Shown: positions 7,183 through 17,601, numbered from the stretch's first letter. The stretch is 39,515 nucleotides of DNA from Streptomyces griseoincarnatus (GCA_014649575.1 BMTH01000028.1:1-39515); one strand, 5' to 3'. Translations and numbers: made by a program. Notes: generated by a model not told the origin, from the sequence alone.

Positions 7183-7661
7183 CCACGCACGCGCGGGAGG
7201 GCCTGCTCAGCCGACTGGTGCGCCCTCGCCGCCCCGCGGCCGAATCCGTGGACCGGCTGCGTCTGGAGCACGAACTGGCGGTGAGCCGCCTGCGGCTGGC
7301 GCGCTGGCAGCAGCACGCCGACGCCTACGAACGCCGGCTGGGCGACGCCGAACGGGAACGGGCCCACCTGCTGTCCTGGCTCGCGGCGCTGCACCCCGCC
7401 AGCGCGGTGCTCACCCCGCTGACCGGACCGGAGCACGAGGGGACGCACCGGCTGTGCCTGATCGCCGGCGGCTGGCATCTGTCCTGGCACATACCGCCCG
7501 CCGACCTCGCGCTGTTCGCGCACGTGCCGTTCCGCGCGGAGTCCGTCGACGCGCATCCCGTGCCGGACGCCGTGAACCAGGGCGCGCTGATCCGCCGTCA
7601 TGTGCGACTGCTGGCGATGGAGGGAGCGGTACAGGCGGGCCTGGCCGGGCGGACCCCCTGA
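7179..7661 (+). CDS. Hypothetical protein, third gene of the sigma operon
   Basis: 160 residues; ATG 7179 overlaps the previous stop (ATGA). A basic N-terminal stretch is followed by a helical, probably coiled-coil segment of about residues 22-65 (RLRLEHELAVSRLRLARWQQ and following). After it comes a more globular part with HEGTHRLCLIAGGWHLSWHI and LRHVRLLAMEGAV-like sequence near the end (RRHVRLLAMEGAVQAGLAG). There is no membrane segment and no recognised motif. Together with the gene before it, it forms a compact three-gene unit with the ECF sigma factor. What the pair does for the sigma factor cannot be read from sequence. Confidence 0.75.
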   Translation: MTTHAREGLLSRLVRPRRPAAESVDRLRLEHELAVSRLRLARWQQHADAYERRLGDAERERAHLLSWLAALHPASAVLTPLTGPEHEGTHRLCLIAGGWHLSWHIPPADLALFAHVPFRAESVDAHPVPDAVNQGALIRRHVRLLAMEGAVQAGLAGRTP

Positions 7662-7790
7662 CCTCCGGTACGGCACGGCCGAGAGACTCCGGCCGGCAAG
7701 CTCGGGAGGCACGCCGACCGGACCCCGAGCGCCCCCCTGCCCGTGCAGGGGGGCGCGCCGAACGTCGTCTGCGGGCCGCGGAGGGCCGGT

Positions 7791-8128
7791 CGCGCAGTTC
7801 CCCGCGCCCCTGACGGGGCGCTCCCACCCGTCGCCGCGGGCAGTCGTGTGGGGCTTCCCCACCCGCCGCCGCTGCGGGCAGTCGTGCCGCTTGGGGCGGC
7901 ACGGGTGGGCGCGGCGGCACCCCCGCGGCGCGGCACTGTCGTCACGGCGCCAGGCCCGGCCGACCGCAGCGGCCGGCGCCGGGTTCTCACGTTGAGTGTC
8001 GGCCGCGGGCCGTCGTGTGCGGGTCGCGCAGTTCCCCGCGCCCTTGGAGGGGCGCCGCACCCGCCGTCGTGGGCAACCGCGGGCCGTCGTGGGCCGGGCG
8101 CGCAGTTCCCCGCGCCCTTGGAGGGCCA
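7791..8128 (+). repeat. Three copies of the Streptomyces intergenic GCGCAGTTCCCCGCGCCC element
   Basis: Copies lie at about 7791-7822, 8024-8054 and 8099-8128, each starting CGCGCAGTTCCCCGCGCCC. The first two continue into GGGGCGC, giving a G/C hairpin; the last continues GGAGGGCC. I recognise this short palindromic element as common between Streptomyces genes. The 468-bp stretch 7662-8129 also has related GGGCAGTCGTG and GGGCCGTCGTG segments and no credible gene. It separates the plus-strand sigma operon from the convergent minus-strand gene at 8130, so the hairpins may terminate transcription from both sides. Confidence 0.7.
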
Positions 8129-8129
8129 C

Positions 8130-9035
8130 CTACAGCCAGGTCGCGAACTCCAGCAGGAGTTCCGCGTCCCGTTCGCGACCCACCCGCCGCGCGCGGACGC
8201 CCGACTCGACCGCTCGGAACAGGGTCCAGCCCCGAAGGCGTTCCCGGTCGACCTCCAGCGACTCCGCGAGGCGCCGCACGCGGCGGCGGGTCGTCGTCGC
8301 GCCCGACGGCTGGGCGATCAGGTCCTCCACCCGGTCGCGGACCAGCCGCGCCAGATCGAAGGCGTGCTCGCCGACCACCGGGTCGGGACCCACCGCGAGC
8401 CACGGCATCCGGTCCCCGGAGAGCACCTTGCTCTGCCGGAACGTGCCGTGCAGCAGCCGGTGTTCGGGCGGCGAGTCCAGCAGCTCCTCGCGGGCCGACA
8501 GCGCCGCGTCCACCAGCGGGGCCACGTCGGGAGCCGCGTCCGCCCCGGCCCGCATCGCCTTGGCCTGCCGTCCGGTGCGCTCGGCCACGGTCTCGAACAC
8601 GTGGTCCTCCGGCGGGTCGACCCACAGCCTGCGCAGGGTGCCCGCCGCCTCCAGCAGCGCCTTCGCCTCAGGGAGCGTCCGCACCGAGACGTCCGGGTGG
8701 AGCCGCTCGAGCAGCAGCACCCCCTCGGTGCCCTCGGACACCGGCTCCAGCAACTGCACCGCACCCAGCCCGCCCCAGTGGGCCAGCGCCACGCGCTCGC
8801 TCTCCGGGCGCGCACGGGGCGGCGCCAGCTTCAGCACGGCGGGTGTGCCGTGGACCGTGCGGACGAGCACCACCAGGCTGCTGCGCCCGCCCGGCAACTG
8901 CACCCGCTCCACCGTCAACTCGCGCCGGTCCACGGCCTCACGCGCCAGCGCGGGCAGCTTCTCCAGCCAGTCGTCACCCTCGGGCGCCGTCTCACCGAGC
9001 GCCCTCACCAGACGCCGCGGCGGTTCGAATGCCAT
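8130..9035 (-). CDS. APH-fold (aminoglycoside phosphotransferase-like) protein lacking catalytic residues
   Basis: 301 residues from ATG 9035, with AAGGA upstream. The N-lobe has the phosphate-anchoring lysine in TPAVLKLAPP (K69) and the helical C-lobe resembles the APH(6)/hydroxyurea family. The catalytic loop reads HGTFRQSK (196-203) where active kinases have HGDxxxxN, so both the catalytic Asp and the metal-binding Asn are replaced (T198, K203). The metal-binding Asp after it, usually in I-D-P, is Gly (G216 in VGPDPVVGE). It is therefore probably a pseudokinase or binding protein, not a resistance enzyme. It is the last gene of a minus-strand set with a DUF4439 protein and a lipoprotein, a grouping I recall next to rimP in S. 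coelicolor. Confidence 0.8.
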   Translation of the reverse strand: MAFEPPRRLVRALGETAPEGDDWLEKLPALAREAVDRRELTVERVQLPGGRSSLVVLVRTVHGTPAVLKLAPPRARPESERVALAHWGGLGAVQLLEPVSEGTEGVLLLERLHPDVSVRTLPEAKALLEAAGTLRRLWVDPPEDHVFETVAERTGRQAKAMRAGADAAPDVAPLVDAALSAREELLDSPPEHRLLHGTFRQSKVLSGDRMPWLAVGPDPVVGEHAFDLARLVRDRVEDLIAQPSGATTTRRRVRRLAESLEVDRERLRGWTLFRAVESGVRARRVGRERDAELLLEFATWL

Positions 9036-9087
9036 GCGCGAGTCGTTCCTTCCCTGCTGTCACACGGTGCCGGAGCCCTCCGTCATG

Positions 9088-9552
9088 TCACGGCGCCGGC
9101 GCCGGGCCGCCCGCAGCCGTTCCACTCCGCTCGGCGAGCCCAGGGAAGGCTACGCTCTCCCCGCTCCAGCGCACCGACCGCACCGCCGCCTCACGCATCG
9201 CCTCGGCCGCCGACCTGCGCCGTTCGCCGCCGCTCGACCGCACCACGTCGGCGTAGACGCCCGCCACCCGCATCTCCAGCTCCGCCGCCAGCCGTACCGC
9301 CGCGGCCGCGTCCGGCACCGGGAACGGCAGCGCGTACCCGGCCGCCGCGGCCACCGGCGTACCGCCGGCGTCCTTCACGTCCCGCACCAGCGCGTCCCTG
9401 CGCGCCCGGTGCGCGTCGTACGCCGTGCGCGCCTCCGTGCGCCGCTGCTCGCCGATCCGGCCGCCGACCACGCCGTAGCCGTACACCGCCGCGTGCTCCG
9501 CGGCGAGCGCCGCCTGCAGCGCCCGCAGCACCTCGTCCTGCGCGTCACTCAC
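9088..9552 (-). CDS. Ferritin-like DUF4439 protein
   Basis: 154 residues starting at GTG 9552, which overlaps the stop of the upstream lipoprotein gene (GTGA on the minus strand). It is a helical bundle: LRALQAALAAEHAAVYGYGV contains the E-H pair of helix 1, RTEARTAYDAHRARRDALVR forms helix 2 with another H, and LAAELEMRVAGVYADVVRSS supplies a later Glu. The layout E-x-H, then D-x-H, then E fits the DUF4439 ferritin-like family of actinomycetes. Whether it binds iron is not known. Overlap with the lipoprotein gene suggests coupled expression and perhaps a partnership at the cell envelope. Confidence 0.8.
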   Translation of the reverse strand: MSDAQDEVLRALQAALAAEHAAVYGYGVVGGRIGEQRRTEARTAYDAHRARRDALVRDVKDAGGTPVAAAAGYALPFPVPDAAAAVRLAAELEMRVAGVYADVVRSSGGERRRSAAEAMREAAVRSVRWSGESVAFPGLAERSGTAAGGPAPAP

Positions 9553-10148
9553 CGTCGGGCCTCCGTCAGCAGGTACACGTGCGCGGCGCCGGACGCGGAC
9601 ACCGACGCCAGCAGCCGGGCCAGCTCGGCCGGCGCGGTCACCAGCTCCCCGGCCCGGCGGTCGGCGATCTCCCGCTCGGCGGCCGCCAGTTGGGCGAGCG
9701 CGTCCTTCTCGTTCGCGGGCACCGCGGGCGGGGCGGGAGCCGACGTGGCCGACGACGGCGCGGCCGCCGCGGTCGCCCCGGCCGAAGGAGCCGCGGGAGC
9801 GGAAGAAGCGGACGAGGCGGAGGCGGACGGCGCGGGCGACGCCGAGCCGTCCGCGCCCGCCTCGAACGCCTCCGCGTGCCGCACCACGTCCGCCCGCAGC
9901 GGACGCAGACGCTCGGCCAGCTTCGGATGCGCGGCGGCGACCGCGTCGTACCGCGCGGCCAGCGCCCGGCTGTCCCGGGCCGCGCGCGCCCGGGTCCGCT
10001 CGGCGGCCGAGGGCCGCGCGGCCGCGGGACCGCCCGGATCGTCGGACCCGGCGGAACAGCCCGCCACCAGCAGGGCCGCCGGGGCGGCGGCGAGCAGACT
10101 CCTTCTGCGCGGCCCCGAACGGGCGCGCGGAGACAGGGGGAACGACAC
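9549..10148 (-). CDS. Putative lipoprotein
   Basis: 199 residues from GTG 10148, chosen because GAGGA lies 8 bp upstream; an ATG at 10217 in frame would add 23 residues. The N-terminus has a basic region RSGPRRRSLL, a hydrophobic stretch AAAPAALLV and the lipobox LVAGC, so the mature protein should be lipid-anchored; the paired arginines suggest Tat or Sec export. After the cysteine there are helical segments (RALAARYDAVAAAHPKLAER), a low-complexity Ser/Ala/Pro linker and a C-terminal helical part. It shares codons with the following DUF4439 gene. It lies divergent from rimP, with about 220 bp between them. Confidence 0.8.
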   Translation of the reverse strand: MSFPLSPRARSGPRRRSLLAAAPAALLVAGCSAGSDDPGGPAAARPSAAERTRARAARDSRALAARYDAVAAAHPKLAERLRPLRADVVRHAEAFEAGADGSASPAPSASASSASSAPAAPSAGATAAAAPSSATSAPAPPAVPANEKDALAQLAAAEREIADRRAGELVTAPAELARLLASVSASGAAHVYLLTEARR

Positions 10149-10370
10149 GGCAGACGTCCTCGGGGGGCTCGTGACGAACGGGGCGGGAACAGGAGATCGG
10201 GCGGGGCCCGCGATCACGGTACCCGCAGGTCCGCCCGGCGCCCCTCAGCGGCACCCTCGCCGACCGGGTGGACGGCAAGGGTGGACGGCAACACCCCTTG
10301 CGACCGGATACCCTTTGTGCAGACACGCGCACCGTCCCACAACAGCACACGCGGCCGAGGAGTCACCCGG

Positions 10371-10886
10371 ATGAGCACGACCCAGAGCGAGAGGCTTCGA
10401 GAACTTCTGGAGCCGCTCGTCAGCTCCCAGGGCCTGGATCTCGAGGAGATCGCCGTGGACACGGTCGGCCGCAAGCGTGTGCTGCGCGTCGTCGTCGACT
10501 CCGACACCGGGGCCGACCTCGACCGGATCGCCGATGTGAGCCGCGCGCTCTCGGCGAAGCTCGACGAGACCGACGCGATGGGCAGCGCGGAGTACACCCT
10601 CGAGGTCGGCACCCCCGGCGCGGAGCGCGCGCTGACCGAGCACCGTCACTACGTGCGCGCCACCGGCCGACTGGTGCGGTTCCAGCTCGCCGAGGGCGGC
10701 GACCTGGTCGCCCGCATCCTCGCGGCCGACGAGGACGGCCTCGACCTCGAGGTACCCGGCGTCAAGGGCCGCAAGGCCACCGCGCGCCGACTCGCCTTCG
10801 ACGACATCGCCGGGGCGCGTGTCCAGGTCGAGTTCAACCGCAAGGACGACGCGTCCGAGAACAACAAGAAGGAAGAGGAGGCGTAG
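10371..10886 (+). CDS. rimP: Ribosome maturation factor RimP
   Basis: 171 residues from ATG 10371, with GAGGAG upstream. The N-terminal domain begins LRELLEPLVSSQGLDLEEIA and continues VLRVVVDSDTGADLDRIADV. YTLEVGTPGAERALTEHRHY, the RimP hallmark segment, links to the C-terminal SH3-like domain (GRLVRFQLAEGGDLVARILA). The tail is acidic and lysine-rich. RimP helps assemble the 30S subunit. Its first position in the rimP-nusA-ylxR-infB cluster is conserved across bacteria. The nusA start follows two bases after the stop, so the two are in one transcript. Confidence 0.95.
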   Translation: MSTTQSERLRELLEPLVSSQGLDLEEIAVDTVGRKRVLRVVVDSDTGADLDRIADVSRALSAKLDETDAMGSAEYTLEVGTPGAERALTEHRHYVRATGRLVRFQLAEGGDLVARILAADEDGLDLEVPGVKGRKATARRLAFDDIAGARVQVEFNRKDDASENNKKEEEA

Positions 10887-10888
10887 CC

Positions 10889-11875
10889 GTGGACATCGAC
10901 ATGAGCGCCCTGCGGGGCTTGGTACGGGAGAAGGAGATCTCCTTCGACCTGCTGGTCGAGGCGATCGAGGCGGCCCTCCTCATCGCCTACCACCGCACCG
11001 AGGGAAGCCGCCGACACGCGCGCGTGGAGCTCAACCGGGAGACCGGACATGTGACCGTGTGGGCGAAGGAGGACCCCGACGACCTCGAGGAGGGCCAGGA
11101 GCCCCGCGAGTTCGACGACACCCCGTCCGATTTCGGCCGTATCGCAGCCACCACGGCCAAGCAGGTCATCCTGCAGCGCCTGCGCGACGCCGAGGACGAC
11201 GCGACGCTCGGCGAGTACGCCGGCCGCGAGGGCGACATCGTCACCGGCGTGGTCCAGCAGGGCCGCGACCCGAAGAACGTGCTGGTGGACATCGGCAAGC
11301 TGGAGGCCATCCTGCCGGTGCAGGAGCAGGTGCCCGGCGAGACCTACCCGCACGGCGCGCGCCTGCGGTCGTACGTCGTCCGGGTGGCCAAGGGTGTGCG
11401 CGGTCCGTCCGTCACTCTTTCGCGTACGCATCCCCATCTGGTGAAGAAGCTGTTCGCCCTCGAGGTGCCGGAGATCGCCGACGGCTCCGTGGAGATCGCC
11501 GCGATCGCCCGTGAGGCGGGTCACCGCACCAAGATCGCCGTGCGCTCCACCCGCTCCGGGCTGAACGCCAAGGGCGCCTGCATCGGCCCCATGGGCGGCC
11601 GTGTGCGCAACGTCATGGCGGAGCTGAACGGCGAGAAGATCGACATCGTCGACTGGTCCGACGACCCGGCCGACATGGTGGCGAACGCCCTGTCCCCGGC
11701 CCGTGTCTCCAAGGTGGAGATCGTCGACCTGGCGGCCCGGTCCGCCCGGGTCACCGTGCCGGACTACCAGCTGTCGCTCGCCATCGGCAAGGAGGGGCAG
11801 AACGCCCGTCTGGCCGCCCGGCTCACCGGCTGGAGGATCGACATCCGGCCGGACACGGAGCAGGCCGGGGAATAG
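10889..11875 (+). CDS. nusA: Transcription termination/antitermination factor NusA
   Basis: 328 residues. The start is GTG 10889, preceded by GAGGAGG inside the rimP tail; an ATG at 10901 is less well placed. Domains: N-terminal RNA polymerase-binding region (1-110), S1 domain from about residue 115 (GDIVTGVVQQGRDPKNVLVD), KH1 with GPMGGRVRNV near 233 and KH2 with AIGKEGQNARLA near 298. The E. coli-type acidic C-terminal repeats are absent, as is usual in actinobacteria. NusA binds nascent RNA and polymerase and controls pausing, termination and rRNA antitermination; an rRNA operon lies at the other end of this window. Confidence 0.97.
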   Translation: MDIDMSALRGLVREKEISFDLLVEAIEAALLIAYHRTEGSRRHARVELNRETGHVTVWAKEDPDDLEEGQEPREFDDTPSDFGRIAATTAKQVILQRLRDAEDDATLGEYAGREGDIVTGVVQQGRDPKNVLVDIGKLEAILPVQEQVPGETYPHGARLRSYVVRVAKGVRGPSVTLSRTHPHLVKKLFALEVPEIADGSVEIAAIAREAGHRTKIAVRSTRSGLNAKGACIGPMGGRVRNVMAELNGEKIDIVDWSDDPADMVANALSPARVSKVEIVDLAARSARVTVPDYQLSLAIGKEGQNARLAARLTGWRIDIRPDTEQAGE

Positions 11876-11965
11876 ATCCAGGCCGCGATGGGCTGAGATC
11901 ACGACAGCTTTGCTCGTGGCGGTGTTCGATTCTTGCCCCGGAGGGGTGAGGTCGGTTCGGGGAGG

Positions 11966-11971
11966 TAGACT
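11966..11971 (+). promoter_or_regulatory. Candidate -10 box for an internal, leaderless ylxR-infB promoter
   Basis: TAGACT lies 5 bases before the GTG start of ylxR, so a transcript would begin on the start codon. GAGGAG directly before the GTG is too close to act as a Shine-Dalgarno sequence. The GTG is followed by a near-palindrome, GTGTCTGGCCGGACAC (two mismatches). No -35 box is obvious. Confidence 0.4.
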
Positions 11972-11976
11972 GAGGA

Positions 11977-12258
11977 GTGTCTGGCCGGACACAGGCTGGC
12001 GTGTGCCCCGAACGCACGTGCGTGGGGTGCCGTGAGCGAGCGGTCAAGGGCGAGCTGCTGCGGATCGTGGTGATCGAGGACGCATGCGTCCCGGATCCAC
12101 GCGGTACGCTGCCCGGCCGGGGTGCGTATGTGCACCCCGTACCGGCTTGTCTCGACCAGGCGGTGCGCCGCAGGGCGTTCCCGCGGGCGTTCCGCGTCCC
12201 GGGACCGCTCGACGTAAAGGCGTTGCGCCACTACGTCGAGCAGGCACAAGGTTGCTGA
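11977..12258 (+). CDS. ylxR: YlxR-family RNA-binding protein
   Basis: 93 residues. RTCVGCRERAVKGELLRIVV is the DUF448/YlxR signature; GRGAYVHPVPACLDQAVRRR is the second conserved part. YlxR is a small basic nucleic-acid-binding protein encoded between nusA and infB in many bacteria; roles in transcription and RNase P interaction have been proposed. The GTG at 11977 is used because the frame is conserved from there and a TAGACT box lies just upstream. About 100 bp separate it from nusA, so it may have its own promoter as well as operon read-through. Confidence 0.92.
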   Translation: MSGRTQAGVCPERTCVGCRERAVKGELLRIVVIEDACVPDPRGTLPGRGAYVHPVPACLDQAVRRRAFPRAFRVPGPLDVKALRHYVEQAQGC

Positions 12259-12361
12259 GCAGCGGCTCCGTGCCGACTGACAGGCAACACGTAAGAACTT
12301 GCCGTACGGAAACCCCCGTGCGGCCTGGTACCTCGCGAGTCGAAAGCAGGTCGAGATTGCG

Positions 12362-12404
12362 ATGAGCACTCGATGAGTACGCGATGAGTACGCCCATGAA
12401 CTAG
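12362..12404 (+). other. Cascade of three overlapping mini-ORFs in the infB leader
   Basis: Three 11-bp direct repeats of GATGAGYACKC begin at 12361, 12372 and 12383. Each creates an ATG, and each stop overlaps the next start as ATGA: 12362-12376 encodes MSTR, 12373-12387 encodes MSTR, 12384-12404 encodes MSTPMN and ends TAG. The two MSTR units end in the uncommon CGA codon before TGA. The cascade lies 38 bp before the infB start. It looks like a translation-coupled leader and could sense initiation or termination efficiency, but this is inference. Confidence 0.55.
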
Positions 12405-12408
12405 CGAC

Positions 12409-12429
12409 GGTCCGGACGCAACCCGGACC
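12409..12429 (+). promoter_or_regulatory. Hairpin next to the infB ribosome binding site
   Basis: GGTCCGG (12409-12415) and CCGGACC (12423-12429) form a 7-bp perfect stem with a 7-base loop. The AAAGGAG Shine-Dalgarno sequence starts 2 bases later. The stem could change access to the ribosome binding site together with the mini-ORF cascade just upstream. Confidence 0.55.
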
Positions 12430-12442
12430 TCAAAGGAGCGAA

Positions 12443-15508
<3,066 letters not shown>

Positions 15509-15523
15509 CCGCAGCAGCACGAT

Positions 15524-15565
15524 CGGGGCCGGTCGGCGGAAGCGTATTTCCGTCGATCGGCCCCG
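15524..15565 (+). terminator. Strong hairpin downstream of infB
   Basis: An 18-bp stem with two G-T positions: CGGGGCCGGTCGGCGGAA pairs with TTCCGTCGATCGGCCCCG around a 6-base loop (GCGTAT). There is no T-run, which is usual for Streptomyces terminators. A second small hairpin, GTACGG-TTC-CCGTAC, lies at 15576-15590. It probably attenuates read-through from infB into ylxP. Confidence 0.75.
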
Positions 15566-15683
15566 GCCGTTGCGTGTACGGTTCCCGTACCGGCGCCGCT
15601 GCGGCGCCCTTCCCCGGAGTACCGGCTCCGTCCGGGCCGGGGAGGTCCCTGATCCCGAACCGGCGGGTCATCCGGATGCACAC

Positions 15684-15977
15684 ATGTATGTGGGGACTCT
15701 GTCCTTCGACCTGCTCCTCGGCGACGTCCACTCGCTCAAGGAGAAGCGCTCCGTCGTCCGTCCGATCGTCGCCGAACTGCAGCGGAAGTACGCGGTCAGC
15801 GTGGCGGAGACCGGGAACCAGAACCTGCACCGCAGGGCCGAGATCGGCCTCGCGGTGGTCGCCGGGGAATGGGACCGCATCACCGACGTCCTCGACCGCT
15901 GCGAGCGGCTGGTCGCCGGACGGCCCGAAGTGGAACTGCTCTCGGTTCGACGCAGGCTCCACAGCGACGAAGACTGA
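15684..15977 (+). CDS. ylxP: YlxP/DUF503 family protein
   Basis: 97 residues starting MYVGTLSFDLLLGDVHSLKE, with the conserved H-S-L-K-x-K-R-S motif and then VSVAETGNQNLHRRAEIGLA and VVAGEWDRITDVLDRCERLV. This is the DUF503 family, found between infB and rbfA in Gram-positive bacteria; it has been linked to ribosome assembly but its biochemical role is not settled. The ATG at 15684 has no good Shine-Dalgarno sequence. The gene follows the infB hairpin, so it may have its own start near the GTACGG palindrome. rbfA follows after 33 bp. Confidence 0.92.
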   Translation: MYVGTLSFDLLLGDVHSLKEKRSVVRPIVAELQRKYAVSVAETGNQNLHRRAEIGLAVVAGEWDRITDVLDRCERLVAGRPEVELLSVRRRLHSDED

Positions 15978-16010
15978 AGCAAGACGTTAAGCACTTAAGG
16001 AGACGGACCA

Positions 16011-16460
16011 GTGGCCGACAACGCGCGTGCCAAGAGGCTGGCGGACCTCATCCGAGAGGTGGTGGCCCAGAAGCTGCAGCGCGGGATCAAGGACCCGCGG
16101 CTCGGCTCGCACGTCACCATCACGGACACCCGGGTCACCGGTGACCTGCGGGAGGCGACCGTCTTCTACACGGTGTACGGGGACGAGGAGGAGCGGGAGG
16201 CGGCCGCGGCCGGCCTGGAGTCCGCCAAGGGCGTGCTGCGCTCCGAGGTGGGCCGTGCGGCGGGCGTGAAGTTCACCCCCACCCTGACCTTCGTCATGGA
16301 CGCCCTGCCGGACACCGCGCGCAACATCGAGGACCTCCTCGACAAGGCGCGCCAGTCCGACGCCAAGGTGCGCGAGGCGTCCGCGGGCGCCGCGTACGCC
16401 GGCGGAGCCGACCCGTACCGCAAGCCGGAAGACGACGAGACGGACGACACCGCCGAATGA
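16011..16460 (+). CDS. rbfA: Ribosome-binding factor A
   Basis: 149 residues from GTG 16011, with AAGGAGACGG upstream. The KH-like fold is recognisable: RLADLIREVVAQKLQRGIKD, then VTITDTRVTGDLREATVFYT and LRSEVGRAAGVKFTPTLTFV. The C-terminal extension is acidic (EDDETDDTAE). RbfA binds the 30S subunit and assists 16S rRNA 5'-end maturation and cold adaptation. Its last codons overlap the truB start (ATGA), so the two are translationally coupled. Confidence 0.96.
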   Translation: MADNARAKRLADLIREVVAQKLQRGIKDPRLGSHVTITDTRVTGDLREATVFYTVYGDEEEREAAAAGLESAKGVLRSEVGRAAGVKFTPTLTFVMDALPDTARNIEDLLDKARQSDAKVREASAGAAYAGGADPYRKPEDDETDDTAE

Positions 16461-17365
16461 CCCAGAAGCAGACCCCGCCCGACGGCCTTGTCATCGTCGA
16501 CAAGCCGTCGGGCTTCACTTCGCACGACGTGGTCGCCAAGATGCGCGGCATCGCCCGCACCCGCCGGGTCGGCCACGCCGGCACCCTCGACCCGATGGCG
16601 ACCGGTGTGCTCGTCCTCGGCGTCGAGCGGGCGACCAAGCTCCTCGGCCACCTGGCGCTGACCGAGAAGGAGTACCTCGGCACGGTCCGGCTCGGCCAGA
16701 CCACCGTCACCGACGACGCCGAGGGGGAGATCACCGCCTCCGCCGACGCCTCACGCGTCACCCGCGAGGCCATCGACGCGGGGATCGCCGCCCTTTCCGG
16801 CGACATCATGCAGGTGCCGTCCAAGGTCAGCGCCATCAAGATCAACGGGGTGCGTTCCTACAAGCGGGCGCGGGAGGGCGAGGACTTCGACATCCCCGCC
16901 CGGCCGGTCACCGTCTCGTCGTTCTCCGTGTACGACGTCCGCGAGGCCGTCGCCGAGGACGGCACCCCGGTGCTGGACCTGGTCGTCTCCGTCGTCTGCT
17001 CCTCCGGCACCTACATCCGCGCCCTCGCCCGCGACCTGGGCGCGGGACTGGGCGTCGGTGGCCATCTGACCGCGCTGCGCCGCACCCGCGTCGGGCCGTA
17101 CAGGCTGGACGCGGCGAAGACCCTGGACGAGCTCCAGGAGAAGCTGACGGTCATGCCGATCGCCGAGGCCGCGGCGGCCGCGTTCCCCCGCTGGGACGTC
17201 GACGAACGCCGCGCCAAGCTGCTGACGAACGGCGTCCGCCTGGAGATGCCGGAGGAGTACGCCGGCCGGGGGCCGGTGGCGGTCTTCGGGCCGGAGGGGC
17301 GGTTCCTGGTGCTCGTGGAGGAGCAGCGGGGGAAGGCGAAGAGCGTGGCGGTCTTCGCCACGTGA
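16457..17365 (+). CDS. truB: tRNA pseudouridine(55) synthase TruB
   Basis: 302 residues. VGHAGTLDPMATGVLVLG holds the catalytic Asp (D45) and is the TruB signature. DKPSGFTSHDVVAKMRG precedes it, and YKRAREGEDFDIPARPV and SVVCSSGTYIRALARDLG follow. The C-terminal part resembles the TruB C-terminal/PUA-like domain. The enzyme makes pseudouridine 55 in the T-loop of elongator tRNAs. The ATG at 16457 overlaps the rbfA stop. It closes the rimP-truB cluster; a repeat-filled intergenic region follows. Confidence 0.97.
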   Translation: MTQKQTPPDGLVIVDKPSGFTSHDVVAKMRGIARTRRVGHAGTLDPMATGVLVLGVERATKLLGHLALTEKEYLGTVRLGQTTVTDDAEGEITASADASRVTREAIDAGIAALSGDIMQVPSKVSAIKINGVRSYKRAREGEDFDIPARPVTVSSFSVYDVREAVAEDGTPVLDLVVSVVCSSGTYIRALARDLGAGLGVGGHLTALRRTRVGPYRLDAAKTLDELQEKLTVMPIAEAAAAAFPRWDVDERRAKLLTNGVRLEMPEEYAGRGPVAVFGPEGRFLVLVEEQRGKAKSVAVFAT

Positions 17366-17454
17366 GGACGGCTCTGCGGGGCCAGTTCCGCGGGGCCGGC
17401 CGCCCCGGGGCGAGATACCGCGCCGGGCGCCAGGTCTCAGGGCTCCGGCCCCGG

Positions 17455-17601
17455 ACCCCGCTCCTCAAACGCCGGAGGGGCTGAGTTCAGCCCGTCCGGC
17501 CTCGTTCTTCGAAGGCCCGGAGGGGCCACTTCCTGCCCGTCCGGCGTCTGAGGACGAGGCCCGCCAGGGCCGACAAGGGGGTCTGGGGGCGCAGCCCCCA
17601 G
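17455..17601 (+). repeat. Streptomyces intergenic inverted-repeat element plus hairpin
   Basis: CGCTCCTCAAACGCCGG (from about 17458) and CCGGCGTCTGAGGACG (about 17541-17556) form imperfect inverted ends. Between them GCCCGTCCGGC occurs at 17490 and 17535, so two diverged copies of an internal unit lie side by side. A separate perfect hairpin, CTGGGGGC-GCA-GCCCCCAG, is at 17583-17601. I recognise this composite as a recurrent Streptomyces intergenic repeat. The rest of 17366-17842 shows no gene; a GCAGGAGG ribosome binding site ends it. Confidence 0.7.

Noticed and set aside
10300..10320. Promoter for rimP at GGATACCCTTT
   Set aside because: TACCCT resembles a -10 box, but there is no -35 at 16-19 bp and no other support.
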